NCBI GenBank assembly: GCA_913055785.1
Contig: CAJXLJ010000005.1
Location: 1-64,000, forward strand
Reading direction: 5' to 3'
DNA length: 64,000 bases
Origin: an uncultured Parvularculaceae bacterium
Lineage (GTDB): Bacteria > Pseudomonadota > Alphaproteobacteria > Caulobacterales > Parvularculaceae
In this document: positions 1 to 9,994 of the stretch, piece by piece
How positions within the stretch are numbered: position 1 is the stretch's first letter
Layout of the letters: each line of letters starts with the position of its first letter
Program-made: the position numbers and the translations under genes
The notes under the pieces: generated by a model
Told to the model about the DNA's origin: nothing
The model's input: the letters and a program-made list of their open reading frames with translations, nothing else
The model's database searches: none

Positions 1-324
1 GTCTAGCCATTCCTCGCCGGCGCGGCCGCCGTAAAAAGCGCGCTCTTCTTCTTCCGCAGCGGCGCGGATCGCTTTTTTGACGGACGCATCGCCGACGAGG
101 CAGAAATGCCAGGGCTGGTGATTGGCGCCCGACGGCGCACGGCCCGCCGCCTCGATGCACGTCTCCATCACTTCCCGCGGCACCGGCGCGTCGGTGAAGT
201 CGCGGATCGTGTGGCGCTTCCTGATCTCTTCGAAAAACGCTTTTGAGCGCGCAATCATCTCGTCATCGGCGCGGGCGATATGATCGCCGAGCTCGGCGAG
301 CGACGTGAACTTCTCCACGGTCAT
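1..324 (-). CDS. Nitroreductase family protein (partial, C-terminus outside window)
   Basis: The gene runs off the left edge; about 108 N-terminal residues are visible, starting at the ATG at 324. The family comprises FMN-dependent oxidoreductases that use NAD(P)H to reduce nitro groups, quinones or enones. Visible family signatures are an RKRHTIRDF-like segment after about 40 residues, a short DAPVP stretch, and the AAGRAPSGANHQPWHF block, which belongs to the FMN-binding region. The start overlaps the stop of the upstream gene by four bases (ATGA), so the two are probably co-translated. Substrate cannot be assigned from this fragment. Family confidence is high; exact role is unknown. Confidence 0.85.
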   Translation of the reverse strand, partial: MTVEKFTSLAELGDHIARADDEMIARSKAFFEEIRKRHTIRDFTDAPVPREVMETCIEAAGRAPSGANHQPWHFCLVGDASVKKAIRAAAEEEERAFYGGRAGEEWLD

Positions 325-875
325 TCGTGATGCTCGCCGCCTTCGAACAGCGGCCCGATCTCCTCATCGTCGATCGGCCGGTAGAGGAAGCCCTCTTCGA
401 CATCGGAAACATCGCCGTCGACGGTCACATGCTGCGACGTGGTGCGCAGGTTCTTTCCTTCGAGAAAAATTTCCGAACGCACTTCGGCGTAAGTCGGATG
501 GCCGATCACTTTCTCGACGGCGCGAAAGCCCTTGTCGGTGAGCTCCGCCTTGCCGGTGGTGTGAAAGCCGGCGGTCGTGAAATAATGGAAGACATATTCC
601 TTCGCCGCCTCGTCAAAGAAAATGATCGTGCGTCCACCATAGGAGCCGTCCTCAAGGCGATGGGTCGTCTGCAGGGCGCGCCCGCCGAGAATGAATTCCC
701 ATTTCGCGATGTCGATCACTTTCTTGCCGTCGGGCCCTGTCCCTTCCCCGCGATAGGTATGGCCGGCGTAAGGCTCGAACGGCTTCATCGGCGCATAGCC
801 CGACGGGTCGTGCGCGAGCGCCGGCGCGGCGAACATCGCCAAGGCTAGCGCGAACAGGCTGAGCAGCGTTTTCAT
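321..875 (-). CDS. Secreted hypothetical protein, probable beta-rich lipid/heme-binding-like fold
   Basis: A 184-residue protein with a classical Sec signal peptide (residues 1-21, cleavage after APALA) and a mature part lacking membrane segments. The body alternates short hydrophobic strands with turns (WEFILGGRAL, TIIFFDEAAKEYVFHYF), resembling DUF1579-type or lipocalin-like beta barrels; this is an impression of pattern, not a domain hit. It ends in an acidic/His-rich tail (FEGGEHHE). It overlaps the nitroreductase start by four bases, so the two form an operon. Function unknown; the likely location is the periplasm. Confidence 0.75.
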   Translation of the reverse strand: MKTLLSLFALALAMFAAPALAHDPSGYAPMKPFEPYAGHTYRGEGTGPDGKKVIDIAKWEFILGGRALQTTHRLEDGSYGGRTIIFFDEAAKEYVFHYFTTAGFHTTGKAELTDKGFRAVEKVIGHPTYAEVRSEIFLEGKNLRTTSQHVTVDGDVSDVEEGFLYRPIDDEEIGPLFEGGEHHE

Positions 876-903
876 GATATTTCCTCCCTCGCGGGCCCGG
901 CCA

Positions 904-2736
904 TCACCGCCGCCCGAACAGCTTTTCTATATCAGCCAGTTTCAGTTCCACATAGGTGGGCCGGCCGTGATTGCACTGGCCGGAATGGGGCGTCGCCTCC
1001 ATCTGGCGCAGGAGCGCGTTCATTTCGTCCGCATTGAGCCGCCTGCCGGAACGCACCGATCCGTGACAGGCCATCGACGAGCAGACCTCTTCGAGGCGCT
1101 CTTTCAGGGCGAGCCCCTGCCCGATCTGCGCCAGATCGTCGGCGAGCGACTGGACGAGCCCCTTGACGTCAACCTCGCCGAGCAGCGCCGGGGTCTCGCG
1201 GATCATCAATGCATCCTCGCCGAACCGCTCCATGACGAGGCCGAGCGCCGCGAACTCCTCAAAGCGCGGTTCGAGGCGGGCGATCTCGTCCGGTTCCATT
1301 TCAACGATCTCGGGGATCAGCAGGCCCTGCCGCGCGACGCCGCCTTTGTCGAGCGCGGCTTTCATCTTCTCATAGACAAGCCGTTCATGCGCCGCATGCT
1401 GGTCGACGATGACGAGACCGTTCTCGGTCTGGGCGACGATATAGGTTTCGTGAAGCTGCGCCCGCGCGGCGCCGAGCGGATGTTCCGTATAGGGCGCGCC
1501 GGCATCAGGCGCATGTTCTGCGCGCGCGCTCGGCACGGCGGCGTTTTCAAATCCCGCCTGACGGTCGTTCAGCCCGGTTTGCGAACCGCCGATCGGCGCC
1601 TGATAGTCGCGCATGAACGGATTGGGCGGCGGCGCGCGCCAGCCGCCGCTCCCGAGCGGCGTCGCGGCGCCTTCGGTCTGCATCTTTCCAAGCGCGTAAG
1701 CGGAGACGGTCGTAGAGGCGCGGTGCCCGGCTTCCGCGAGCGCATGACGAAGCGCGCCGATGAGAAGCCCGCGCACGCCGCCGGCGTCGCGAAAACGCAC
1801 TTCCGTCTTCGCCGGATGGACGTTCACATCAACCAGCGCCGGCGGAAGTTCGAGAAACAGCGCCACCGCCGGATGCCGGTCGCGCGCCAGAAAGTCCGCA
1901 TAGGCGCCGCGTACGGCGCCGACAATCAGCTTGTCGCGCACCGGCCGTCCGTTCACGAACAGATACTGCTTGTCCGGGAGTCCGCGATTGTAAGTCGGCA
2001 GCCCGGCGAAACCGGTGACGCGCGCACCGTCTCTCTCCGCATCGATGGCAACCGCGTTCTCGCCGAAGTCCCGGCCCATGATGGCGGCGAGTCGCTTCAG
2101 CCGTCCGGCGTCGCCCGGCGTCTCGGCGGAAAGGTTGAGACTGCGCCGGCCCGATGAGGTCAGCGTGAACGCAACATCCTCGCGCGCCATGGCGAGACGG
2201 CGCACCGCTTCGCCGATCGCCGTCGTTTCCGCCTGATCGGATTTCAGAAATTTCAGGCGCGCCGGCGTTGCATAAAAAAGATCGCGCACCTCGACCCGCG
2301 TTCCCGAACCGCCAAACGCCGCCGGCGACGGCCCGGCGATGTCGCCGCCTTCCACGGCGAGCGACCAAGCTTCGCCGGCGCCGTCCGCCCGCGAGGTCAG
2401 CGTCAGCCGCGCCACGGCGCCGATCGACGGCAGCGCCTCGCCGCGAAAGCCCATGGTGGCGATGTTCATAAGGTCGTAATCGCCGTCAGCCCCGGGAGAG
2501 AGCTTCGACGTCGCATGCCGTTCGACCGCCAGCAGGAGATCGTCCGGCGCCATGCCGCAACCATCGTCAGTCACGACGAGACGGGTCTTGCCGCCATGTT
2601 CGATTTCGATGTCGATGCGGGTTGCGCCGGCGTCGAGAGCGTTCTCAACCAGTTCCTTCACCGCCGCCGCGGGCCGCTCGATCACTTCGCCAGCGGCGAT
2701 GCGATTGACGGCGCCCGGCGGCAAGCGCCGGATCAT
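904..2736 (-). CDS. mutL: DNA mismatch repair protein MutL
   Basis: MutL is the GHKL ATPase that couples MutS mismatch recognition to strand incision. The N-terminus carries [27 protein letters not shown] and [10 protein letters not shown], the ATP-binding motifs. The C-terminus carries [12 protein letters not shown], which fits the DQHA-x2-E-x4-E metal-binding motif of endonuclease-type MutL, plus the partner motifs ACHGSVRSG and QCNHGRPT. This predicts an intrinsic nicking activity of the kind found where MutH is absent. The start chosen (MIRRLPPG) matches the usual MutL N-terminus; an in-frame ATG exists 13 codons upstream at 2775. About 610 aa, normal for the family. Confidence 0.95.
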   Translation of the reverse strand: MIRRLPPGAVNRIAAGEVIERPAAAVKELVENALDAGATRIDIEIEHGGKTRLVVTDDGCGMAPDDLLLAVERHATSKLSPGADGDYDLMNIATMGFRGEALPSIGAVARLTLTSRADGAGEAWSLAVEGGDIAGPSPAAFGGSGTRVEVRDLFYATPARLKFLKSDQAETTAIGEAVRRLAMAREDVAFTLTSSGRRSLNLSAETPGDAGRLKRLAAIMGRDFGENAVAIDAERDGARVTGFAGLPTYNRGLPDKQYLFVNGRPVRDKLIVGAVRGAYADFLARDRHPAVALFLELPPALVDVNVHPAKTEVRFRDAGGVRGLLIGALRHALAEAGHRASTTVSAYALGKMQTEGAATPLGSGGWRAPPPNPFMRDYQAPIGGSQTGLNDRQAGFENAAVPSARAEHAPDAGAPYTEHPLGAARAQLHETYIVAQTENGLVIVDQHAAHERLVYEKMKAALDKGGVARQGLLIPEIVEMEPDEIARLEPRFEEFAALGLVMERFGEDALMIRETPALLGEVDVKGLVQSLADDLAQIGQGLALKERLEEVCSSMACHGSVRSGRRLNADEMNALLRQMEATPHSGQCNHGRPTYVELKLADIEKLFGRR

Positions 2737-2838
2737 GCGAGACTCTGTGGAAAACTTCTCTGCGCGATTCGTCATGCCGGATTATGCCAAGACCGGAAGT
2801 CGAGGCAAAGCATTGAGGCCCGAACGAAACGGATTGAT

Positions 2839-3399
2839 TTAGAAAACACCCGGCAGGCTGAGCGCGTCGGACTTTTCAATCTCGACGTCCGCCTGTTGGC
2901 CGATCACGTTTTCAATCGACTCCTGCCGCGCTGCAAACCACGCCTGCGGATCGTCGACCTGTAGCGGGGCCGCCGAATCATCGACTTTGGCGCCGTCGAA
3001 TTTCCAGAAGATAAGCTGGTTCGCGAAGGAACGGTCCTTCTCGCCCCGGCCGCCATTTTCCGCATTAAGCAGATTGCGGATATTGGCGTCCGCCGATAGC
3101 GCGCCCGCCTTCTGCAGAAGCGCCTGCTCGCCGAGACTCGGCGGCGCGGCTGACTTGTCCCCGAGAAGCACCTGCTGGGCGCGTTCCGACGGCGAAAGCT
3201 CCTGCGGACGCGATTCGCCCGGGCGCGGCGGGTGAAGCGAATAATCAGGCGGCACGACCAGCGGCGCCTTGGTGGCGATGGCGAATTCGTCCGGCGCGTT
3301 ATGGCCGCCGCCCAGCGCCTTGTTGATGCCGCAGCCGCTTGTCGCCAGCGCAAGCCCGGTCGCCGCAAGGGCCAGCCTGAGGGAAGAGTTCATTGCCAT
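2839..3399 (-). CDS. DUF3035 lipoprotein, BamF-type subunit of the outer-membrane assembly machinery
   Basis: About 186 residues with a lipoprotein signal peptide and lipobox ending ATSGC, so it is predicted to be lipidated. The segment PPDYSLHPPRPGE followed by SPSERAQQVLLG is typical of the alphaproteobacterial DUF3035 family, annotated as BamF, a BamA-associated lipoprotein in Caulobacter-like bacteria. The start at 3399 is preferred because GGAG lies nine bases upstream; the longer reading begins with a TTG. It lies between lspA, which would process its signal peptide, and mutL. The family is recognised from motif memory, so the BamF role is inference. Confidence 0.8.
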   Translation of the reverse strand: MAMNSSLRLALAATGLALATSGCGINKALGGGHNAPDEFAIATKAPLVVPPDYSLHPPRPGESRPQELSPSERAQQVLLGDKSAAPPSLGEQALLQKAGALSADANIRNLLNAENGGRGEKDRSFANQLIFWKFDGAKVDDSAAPLQVDDPQAWFAARQESIENVIGQQADVEIEKSDALSLPGVF

Positions 3400-3483
3400 C
3401 AATCGTTACTCCAAAAATTAAACCGCGCGCCCCTCGATTTGCGGCGCACTATATCGACGCACGGGCGGCGAAGCAAAGCAGTT

Positions 3484-4071
3484 TCACGCTTTTTTGCCGC
3501 TATCCGCCTGATCCCGGGTCAGCCAGGCGTCGAGCAGGAGCAGGCCGATACCCACATTGATCGCGGTATCGGCCACATTGAACACCCAGGGGAACCACAA
3601 TCCTGAAAAGTCGAGGAAATCGACCACATAGCCATAGGCGATCCGGTCATAAAGATTGCCGAGCGCGCCGCCGATAATGAGACCGACCCCCGCCACCGCA
3701 ACCGGGCGGGCAAGACGCCCGAGCCAGAAGATCAGCCCCGCGGCGACGCCCGTGGAAATCAGCGAAAGAATGATCCGCGAGGCGAGCCCGCCGGCTCCCA
3801 GCCCGAAACTCGCGCCCCTGTTCTCCACATAGGTGAGATCGAAGATCGGCGACACCGCGATCTGCCCGCATACCTGCGCCGGATTTTTGGCGCAGGGGCG
3901 TAATTGCTCGGGCAGTTCCACCACATGAACGATCAGATATTTCGAAAGCTGGTCGAGAAAGATGACCGCAACCGCGATCATCAGCCCGTAACGAAAGAAC
4001 CGGTTGGCGCGCGCATCGGAAAGCCAGAGCGCCGCGCTCTCTTTCGCTTTGGTCAGGGCCGCCTCGCTCAT
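3484..4071 (-). CDS. lspA: Lipoprotein signal peptidase (signal peptidase II)
   Basis: LspA is the inner-membrane aspartyl protease that cleaves lipoprotein signal peptides after lipid attachment. This is a 195-residue polytopic protein with the hallmark blocks [27 protein letters not shown] and [11 protein letters not shown]; the Asp residues of NLYDR and FNVAD are the catalytic pair. The start is taken at MSEAAL, whose ATG overlaps the ileS stop by four bases (ATGA), the common ileS-lspA arrangement. The longer reading frame of 211 aa lies within ileS and is unlikely. Residues 1-30 form a cytosolic leader before the first helix. Confidence 0.95.
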   Translation of the reverse strand: MSEAALTKAKESAALWLSDARANRFFRYGLMIAVAVIFLDQLSKYLIVHVVELPEQLRPCAKNPAQVCGQIAVSPIFDLTYVENRGASFGLGAGGLASRIILSLISTGVAAGLIFWLGRLARPVAVAGVGLIIGGALGNLYDRIAYGYVVDFLDFSGLWFPWVFNVADTAINVGIGLLLLDAWLTRDQADSGKKA

Positions 4072-7000
4072 GAGCCGGCCTTGTCGAAGGCGTCGACCGC
4101 ATCGGCGCACCGGTTGCAAAGGTCGTCATGGCCGACCTGCGATCCGACTTCCGGCAAGATGCGCCAGCAGCGGCGGCATTTCTCGCCCTCCGCCTCCGCC
4201 GGAACGACCGCGATCCCTTCCGCTTCGCCTTCCAGCCGGAACGCCGTTTCGGGGGCGGGATCGCCGGTCAGCGTTGCGCCGGACGTGATGAAGAGTTCGG
4301 CGGCGTCGAGCCCGGCGTAGGCGTCGCGCAAGGCGGCGTCGGCGATGTGAACGACCGGCGCGGCCTCGAGGCTCGCCCCGATGCGCTTTTCCCGGCGCTC
4401 GACTTCGAGCGCGCCGGTGACGGCGCGGCGCACGGCGCGGATCTTCCGCCACTTTCCAGCCAGCGCGTCGTCTTTCCAGGCCGACGGCGTTTCCGGGAAG
4501 AGCTGCAGGTGAACCGATCCGTCCTCTGACGGATAGCGCGCGAGCCACGCCTCTTCCATGGTGAAGACGCACACCGGCGCGAGCCAAGCGACAAGCCGGT
4601 CGAAGACAAGGTCCATCACCGTGCGCGCCGCGCGGCGGCGCTTGTCGCCCGGCCGGTCGCAGTAAAGGCTGTCCTTGCGGATATCGAGATAGAACGCCGA
4701 AAGGTCGAGCGAGGCGAAGTCGAAACATTTCCGCCAGACGCCTTTGAAATCGAACTTCTCGTAGCCCGCGCGCACCTCGCCGTCGAGCATGGCGAGACGG
4801 TGCAGCACATAACGCTCGAGCTCCGGCATCTCATCGACGGGAAGGCGCTCTTCTTCGGTAAACCCGTGAAGCGCGCCGAGGAGGTAACGCAGGGTGTTGC
4901 GCAGCTTCCGGTAGGCGTCGACCGACGAGCCGATGATCTCCTTGCCGATGCGCAAATCGTCGGCGTAATCGGAACTCGCCGTCCAGATGCGCAAGATGTC
5001 GGCGCCGTAGTCCTTCATGATGTCGGCGGGATCGACCACATTGCCGATGGACTTCGACATTTTGCGGCCCTGATAGTCGAGCACGAAGCCGTGGGTCAGC
5101 ACCGCATCGTAGGGCGCGCGGCCGCGCGTGCCGCAACTTTCAAGGAGCGATGACTGGAACCAGCCGCGATGCTGGTCGGAGCCTTCAAGATAAAGGTCCG
5201 CCGGCCATTTGAGGTCGTCCCGCGTTTCGAGACAGAAGGCGTGGGTCGAACCGGAATCGAACCAGACGTCGAGAATGTCCTCGACCTTGTCATATTCGTT
5301 CGAGGAATAGTCCGAACCCAGAAAATCCTGCCCCGGCGTATCGAACCATGCGTCGGCGCCTTTCTCCTTCACCGCCGCCACGATGCGCGCGTTGACTTCA
5401 GGGTCGTTCAGGGGCTCGCCGGTGTCCTTGTGCGCAAAGATCGTGATCGGCACGCCCCAGGCGCGCTGGCGCGAGACCAGCCAGTCGGGCCGACCCTCGA
5501 CCATCGCGCGGATGCGGTTCTTGCCCGCCGCCGGCGTGAATTGCGTGTCGTCGATGGCCTTGAGGGCCGTGTCGCGAAGCCCGCCCTCGCCCTGGCTTCC
5601 GAGACGGATGAACCATTGCGGCGTGTTGCGGAAGATCACCGGCGCTTTCGAGCGCCATGAATGAGGATAGGAGTGGACGAGGCGGCCGCGCGCAAGCAGC
5701 TTGCCCTTCTCGATCAGCGCGTCGATGACCTTTTTGTTGGCGTCGCCGTCCTTGCCCTTTTTCTTGCCCTCGGTGACGATCACCTGAACCGGCTTTTCCT
5801 GATCCTTCGGCCCGAAGCCCGGGGCTTCGTCGGTGAAGGCGCCGAACTCATCGACCGTATGCGGAATTTCCGCATCCATGCCGAAGGCGGAGACCCAGGC
5901 TATATAGTCTTCCTGACCGTGCCCCGGCGCGGTGTGCACGAAGCCCGTACCCGCCTCGTCGGTGACATGATCGCCCGCCAGCAGCGGCACGTCGAAATCG
6001 TAGCCGCCGTCAAGTCCCTTCAAAGGATGGTCGCAGACAAAGCCGGCCGGATCGACATCTGCAACGCGTTTCCATTCAGCAATCAGACCGGCCTCACGTA
6101 CGCTCTCGGCCAGCGCATCAGAGAGGATGAGTTTGTCGCCCGGCTTCGACCAAGGCTCGAAATCAAGGTCGTCTTTCATGGCGACGACTTCATAAAGGCC
6201 GTAGGAAAGTTTCGGCCCGTAGCAGATCGCCCGGTTGCCGGGAATCGTCCACGGCGTCGTCGTCCAGATGACGACCGATGCTTCATTCAGGCTGTGACCT
6301 TTGGGAAGGTCTTCGGCCTGATCTACGGGCACAAACGGAAACGGCTCACCGACTTTTCTAAATCCGGCCCTCATTCGTTCAGCGCGCAAAGGGAACTTCA
6401 CCCAGATCGTCGTCGACTGGTGATCGTGATATTCGATCTCGGCTTCAGCCAATGCAGTTTGTTCGACCGGCGACCACATCACCGGTTTCGAGCCCCGATA
6501 GACGAGACCCTTCTCAACGAACTTCAAAAACTCCGCGACGATCCCCGCTTCGGCCGGAAACGCCATGGTCGTATAAGGATCGTCCCAGTCGCCCTCGACG
6601 CCGTAACGCTTGAACTCCTCGCGCTGCACGCCGACCCAGCGCTCGGCGTAATCGCGGCAGGCCTTGCGGAACTCGGCGACCGGCACATCGCGCTTCTTGC
6701 GGCCCTTTTCGGCGAACTCCTTTTCGACCTGCCATTCGATCGGCAGGCCGTGACAGTCCCAGCCGGGAACATAATTGGCGTCGAAGCCCATCATCTGGCG
6801 CGAGCGCACCACAAGGTCTTTCAAAACCTTGTTGAAGGCGTGGCCCATATGGAGATGGCCGTTGGCGTAGGGCGGGCCGTCATGAAGAATATATTTCTCA
6901 CGTCCCTTCGCCGCCGCGCGCAGGCGCTCGTAAAGCCCCAGCGACGCCCAGCGCGCCAGCCATTCCGGTTCGCGCTTCGGCAATCCTGCGCGCATGGGGA

Positions 7001-7076
7001 AATCGGTCGTCGGGAGAAACAGCGTATCTTTGTAATCGCGGCCTTGAGGCTCGCCGCTTTTCGATGCATCCGGCAT
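4068..7076 (-). CDS. ileS: Isoleucyl-tRNA synthetase
   Basis: Class I synthetase that charges tRNA-Ile; 1002 aa, a little longer than the E. coli enzyme. The HIGH signature appears as HLHMGH near residue 77 and the KMSKS signature as [10 protein letters not shown] in the C-terminal half. The WDCHGLPIE block and the [14 protein letters not shown] block are characteristic. The C-terminus ends with a Cys4 zinc module ([10 protein letters not shown] and [10 protein letters not shown]), as in bacterial IleS of the E. coli type. It is followed directly by lspA with a four-base overlap. The 5' side is a short gap before the next gene cluster. Confidence 0.97.
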   Translation of the reverse strand: MPDASKSGEPQGRDYKDTLFLPTTDFPMRAGLPKREPEWLARWASLGLYERLRAAAKGREKYILHDGPPYANGHLHMGHAFNKVLKDLVVRSRQMMGFDANYVPGWDCHGLPIEWQVEKEFAEKGRKKRDVPVAEFRKACRDYAERWVGVQREEFKRYGVEGDWDDPYTTMAFPAEAGIVAEFLKFVEKGLVYRGSKPVMWSPVEQTALAEAEIEYHDHQSTTIWVKFPLRAERMRAGFRKVGEPFPFVPVDQAEDLPKGHSLNEASVVIWTTTPWTIPGNRAICYGPKLSYGLYEVVAMKDDLDFEPWSKPGDKLILSDALAESVREAGLIAEWKRVADVDPAGFVCDHPLKGLDGGYDFDVPLLAGDHVTDEAGTGFVHTAPGHGQEDYIAWVSAFGMDAEIPHTVDEFGAFTDEAPGFGPKDQEKPVQVIVTEGKKKGKDGDANKKVIDALIEKGKLLARGRLVHSYPHSWRSKAPVIFRNTPQWFIRLGSQGEGGLRDTALKAIDDTQFTPAAGKNRIRAMVEGRPDWLVSRQRAWGVPITIFAHKDTGEPLNDPEVNARIVAAVKEKGADAWFDTPGQDFLGSDYSSNEYDKVEDILDVWFDSGSTHAFCLETRDDLKWPADLYLEGSDQHRGWFQSSLLESCGTRGRAPYDAVLTHGFVLDYQGRKMSKSIGNVVDPADIMKDYGADILRIWTASSDYADDLRIGKEIIGSSVDAYRKLRNTLRYLLGALHGFTEEERLPVDEMPELERYVLHRLAMLDGEVRAGYEKFDFKGVWRKCFDFASLDLSAFYLDIRKDSLYCDRPGDKRRRAARTVMDLVFDRLVAWLAPVCVFTMEEAWLARYPSEDGSVHLQLFPETPSAWKDDALAGKWRKIRAVRRAVTGALEVERREKRIGASLEAAPVVHIADAALRDAYAGLDAAELFITSGATLTGDPAPETAFRLEGEAEGIAVVPAEAEGEKCRRCWRILPEVGSQVGHDDLCNRCADAVDAFDKAGS

Positions 7077-7210
7077 CGGTCAATCTCATCAAAAGCTGGA
7101 ATGTCAGGGTGAAAGAGACAAGCCCGGTCCCGGGCGCCGATGTCAAGCCTTGAGAAGGCTCACCGCGCCCGGCCCGGGATGATAATTCGAATAACGCCGC
7201 AGAATATGAA

Positions 7211-7236
7211 AAGACCGCCGTTCATGCGGCGGTCTT
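7211..7236 (-). terminator. Intrinsic terminator after the His/Tyr-rich secreted protein gene
   Basis: A perfect 10-bp stem (AAGACCGCCG with CGGCGGTCTT) closes a six-base loop. Read on the minus strand it is followed by TTTCATATT, a modest U-rich tail. It lies about 50 bases past the stop of the gene ending at 7285, which is where a terminator for that gene is expected. Confidence 0.7.
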
Positions 7237-7284
7237 AACAGGCGGAAACCCTTCCGTCACTTGGAATTTCACGGCGCCGGCCGC

Positions 7285-7953
7285 CTAAAGCAGCTCCAGC
7301 TCGTAAACGCGGCCCTCGTCGGCCTCGCAATACATCGCCCGCGTCCACATATCGACGCCGCGGCTGGTGGTGACATTCGCCGTCATCCTCCAGGCGCCGC
7401 CCACTTCCTCGGCGGTTTCGGGCTCGGCCGGGCTCGCAAGCTGAAACCCGCGCTCGGACAGCGCCGCGCGGGCGTGAATGATGCACGCCTTATAGGCGGC
7501 GTCGGCCGAATACCGGATCGGCTCAGGCCCGCCGTCGGACCCGCCGCCATCCAGCCTGCCGTCGAGATCGTCATCGCTCAGCGACCCGTCCCTTGGGCCG
7601 GGATCGTATCGATCGTCTTCGTAATAAGGCGCCGGATAGCGGGCGCGGTATCGGTCGTCAGCATAACGATCGCGATAATAGCGGTCGCGCTCATACCGGT
7701 CTCTGGCGCGGTCCTCTGCGATGGCGTCGATGATGATCGCCCCGCCAATCACGCCGAGCGCGATCGCCGCCGCCTTGCCGCCGCCGCCATGACCATGATG
7801 GCGATGACGGTGCGGCCGGTAGTGATGACCGCCGTGATAATGACCGGAATAATGCTTCCCGTGACCATGATGACGTCCGCCGGCGAACGCCGGCGATGCG
7901 GCGCCGAGCACTGTCGCCGCCGCAGCGGCGGAAAGAACAAGTTTTCGGGTCAT
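7285..7953 (-). CDS. Secreted His/Tyr-rich glycine-zipper protein of unknown function
   Basis: About 222 aa. A Sec signal peptide (MTRKLVLSAAAAATV..., cleavage near SPAFA) is followed by a His-rich stretch (GRRHHGHGKHYSGHYHGGHH, about residues 25-50) and a glycine-rich hydrophobic segment AAAIALGVIGGAIIIDAIA that may insert in a membrane. Next come repeats of the form RDRYxxD(R)Y, an acidic linker, and a C-terminal globular part with two Cys (KACIIHARA, AMYCEADEG). The His cluster suggests metal binding, but no family is recognised. The start at 7953 gives a clean signal peptide; an ATG nine codons upstream is possible. A terminator follows. Confidence 0.7.
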   Translation of the reverse strand: MTRKLVLSAAAAATVLGAASPAFAGGRHHGHGKHYSGHYHGGHHYRPHRHRHHGHGGGGKAAAIALGVIGGAIIIDAIAEDRARDRYERDRYYRDRYADDRYRARYPAPYYEDDRYDPGPRDGSLSDDDLDGRLDGGGSDGGPEPIRYSADAAYKACIIHARAALSERGFQLASPAEPETAEEVGGAWRMTANVTTSRGVDMWTRAMYCEADEGRVYELELL

Positions 7954-8158
7954 TCCAGATTTCCGTACAGCCGGGACCATCACGCAACCTCCATGGCGCC
8001 GCGGAGCGGAACGCGGCTCATCTCCAGTCTCAGCCTTCCGTCGCAATTTGTCGAGATTATGGCGGCTAAAGCGCAGAAAAGTTAACGCTCTTCAACCCGC
8101 CCGTTCCGGCGCTGGCCGGAATCTCACAAGGCGGGCGGTGCGGCTTGTTGAGAGCGCC

Positions 8159-8183
8159 CCCGGCATTCGCCGGGATGAGCGGG
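8159..8183 (-). repeat. REP-like dispersed repeat, copy A
   Basis: A 25-base GC-rich element containing the stem CCCGGC-ATTC-GCCGGG and the tail ATGAGCGGG. It matches the element at 32124-32148 at 23 of 25 positions (mismatches at positions 7 and 16 of the plus-strand reading). Both copies lie in the same orientation just downstream of a minus-strand gene (ribF here). Only one half of the larger palindrome is present in this copy. Confidence 0.6.
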
Positions 8184-8221
8184 ATAGAATGAAATTCCAA
8201 GTCGAACGCATCGCCATTGAC

Positions 8222-9121
8222 TTACGGCGTCAAAATCCTGCGCGCCGATGCGCAATCGTCTTCGATCTGTTCTTTAAGCGCATCGAGACCGTCGAATTTG
8301 CGCTCATCGCGGATGAAATCGATAAAAACGACCTCGATCTCTCGCCCGTAAAGATCGCCGTCAAAATCGAAGAGGTGGGTTTCAAGCAGCGGCGCGTCGG
8401 CCCCGACCGTCGGCCGGCGGCCGTAATTGGAAACCGCGTCACAGGTCTTGCCGTCAAACCGCGTCCTTGTCGCATAAACGCCCTTGCGCGGCTCGATGAT
8501 CTCGCCGAGCGCAAAATTCGCGGTCGGAAAGCCGAGCGTGCGCCCGAGCTTCTGGCCCTCCGTCACCGTTCCGAAGACCGACCACGCCCTCCCGAGCATG
8601 CGGGCGGCGGTTTTGACGTCGCCGTTCCGAAGCGCGTCGCGCACCGCGCTTGACCCGTATTTCTCCGTATCGGGACTTTCCAACAGCGGATCGAGAAGCC
8701 TGACGCCCAACCCCGCCGCTTCGCCGAGCGCCTTCAGCATGGCGCCGTCGCCCGCCCGCCCCTTGCCGAAACGGAAATCGGCGCCCGTGACGACGCCCGC
8801 GAGATTGAGCTGCGCGGCGAGAACATCGTTCACAAACGCTTCCGGCGTCAGCGACGCCAGCGCCTTGTCGAAAGGCCGCGAAATAATTTCCTCGGCGCCA
8901 TGCGCTTTCAAAAGCGCGTCGCGCTGCGCAGGCGCGGTGATCAGAAACGGCGGATCGTCGGGCCGGAAAAAACGGCGCGGATGCGGGTCGAACAGCAAGA
9001 CGCCAGGCCTTGCGCCGCGCTCGGCCGCAAACGCGGCAGTCGCCGCGAGGAGATGCTGGTGCCCGCGATGGACGCCGTCGAAATTGCCGATCGCCGCAAC
9101 AACGCTCTTCCCGCTCACCAT
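8222..9121 (-). CDS. ribF: Bifunctional riboflavin kinase / FAD synthetase
   Basis: Converts riboflavin to FMN and then FAD in the cytosol. The N-terminal nucleotidyltransferase domain has GNFDGVHRGHQHLL near residue 12, and the C-terminal flavokinase domain has GRTLGFPTANF near residue 190 followed by GVYATRTRFDG. Length 299 aa, typical. The start overlaps the stop of the HAD hydrolase gene by seven bases, so the two are co-transcribed. It is a probable supplier of flavin for the many flavoproteins of the cell; no riboswitch was seen upstream. Confidence 0.95.
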   Translation of the reverse strand: MVSGKSVVAAIGNFDGVHRGHQHLLAATAAFAAERGARPGVLLFDPHPRRFFRPDDPPFLITAPAQRDALLKAHGAEEIISRPFDKALASLTPEAFVNDVLAAQLNLAGVVTGADFRFGKGRAGDGAMLKALGEAAGLGVRLLDPLLESPDTEKYGSSAVRDALRNGDVKTAARMLGRAWSVFGTVTEGQKLGRTLGFPTANFALGEIIEPRKGVYATRTRFDGKTCDAVSNYGRRPTVGADAPLLETHLFDFDGDLYGREIEVVFIDFIRDERKFDGLDALKEQIEDDCASARRILTP

Positions 9122-9960
9122 TGAAGCCCCTCCATGGCGGCGAGAACGTGCACGCCGGCGCGATCGAGATGGAGCTCGAGCCCGTCGCCGTCGGCATCAT
9201 GAACGCCGCCCGCACCGGTCACCAGCACCGCGCCGATACCGGCGCGGTTGGCGCCGAGAATATCGGTTTTCAGCCCGTCGCCGAGCGCCAGCACGCGCGT
9301 TGTGTCAATATCGCATCCGCGCGCTTTTTCCGCCGCCGCGAAGGCTAGACGATAGATCGGCGCATGGGGCTTGCCGCCATAGACGACCTCGCCGCCATAG
9401 TCCTTGTGGATTTCCGCCAGCGCGCCGGCGCACCAGATCATCCGCCCGCCCCAGTTCACGACGATATCCGGATTGGCGCAGATCATTGGCAGGCCGCGCT
9501 CGGCGGTTTCACGCAAGGTCTGGCGATAATCGTCCGGCGTTTCGCGCTGATCGTCGACAAGGCCGGTGCAGATGACGAAACCCGCCTCATCGAGCGGCGC
9601 AAATTCGATCTCGAGACCATCGAATAGCGGATCGTCCTTTTCAGGGCCGATGCGAAAGGCTTTCGCTGGCAGCCGGCGGACGATCTCGTCCCGGGTCGCG
9701 TCGCCGGAGGTGACGATCGCGTCATAGGCCTCGCGCGGCAGGCCCAGCCGGTCGAGTTGAGCAGGGATGATAGAGGATGGACGCGGCGCGTTGGTGAGGA
9801 TGACCAGCGGCCCGCGCGTTTCACGAAACCGGATCATCGCTTCGGCGGCGCCGGGAAAAAGCGCTACGCCGTTGTGAATGACGCCCCAGGCGTCGCAAAG
9901 CAATGCTTCGTAACCCGGGGCGACTTCGCTAAGGCCGGAGATGATTTTCTGCTGCGCCAC
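9115..9960 (-). CDS. HAD-superfamily (class IIA, TIGR01459-like) phosphatase
   Basis: 281 aa. The HAD nucleophile motif appears as LLCDAWGVIHNG, with Trp-Gly instead of the DxDG seen in many members, which is characteristic of the TIGR01459 branch related to NagD. Motif II is LTNAP, and motif IV is LALGDGLKTDILGANRAG. The substrate is not known; NagD-like enzymes dephosphorylate small sugar or nucleoside monophosphates. It begins with GTG and lies immediately upstream of ribF with a seven-base overlap; this pairing hints at housekeeping phosphometabolite removal connected to flavin nucleotides, which is inference only. Confidence 0.85.
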   Translation of the reverse strand: MAQQKIISGLSEVAPGYEALLCDAWGVIHNGVALFPGAAEAMIRFRETRGPLVILTNAPRPSSIIPAQLDRLGLPREAYDAIVTSGDATRDEIVRRLPAKAFRIGPEKDDPLFDGLEIEFAPLDEAGFVICTGLVDDQRETPDDYRQTLRETAERGLPMICANPDIVVNWGGRMIWCAGALAEIHKDYGGEVVYGGKPHAPIYRLAFAAAEKARGCDIDTTRVLALGDGLKTDILGANRAGIGAVLVTGAGGVHDADGDGLELHLDRAGVHVLAAMEGLQW

Positions 9961-9994
9961 AGGCCAAGGCCGATAAATCGCCTAACCCGACGGG

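Noticed and set aside
874..2157. 427-aa plus-strand reading frame opposite mutL
   Set aside because: It is the GC-driven shadow of mutL; it has no family motifs and no ribosome site.
5661..7112. 483-aa plus-strand frame opposite ileS
   Set aside because: Antisense shadow of a certain gene; composition is Arg/Ala-rich with no recognisable motif.
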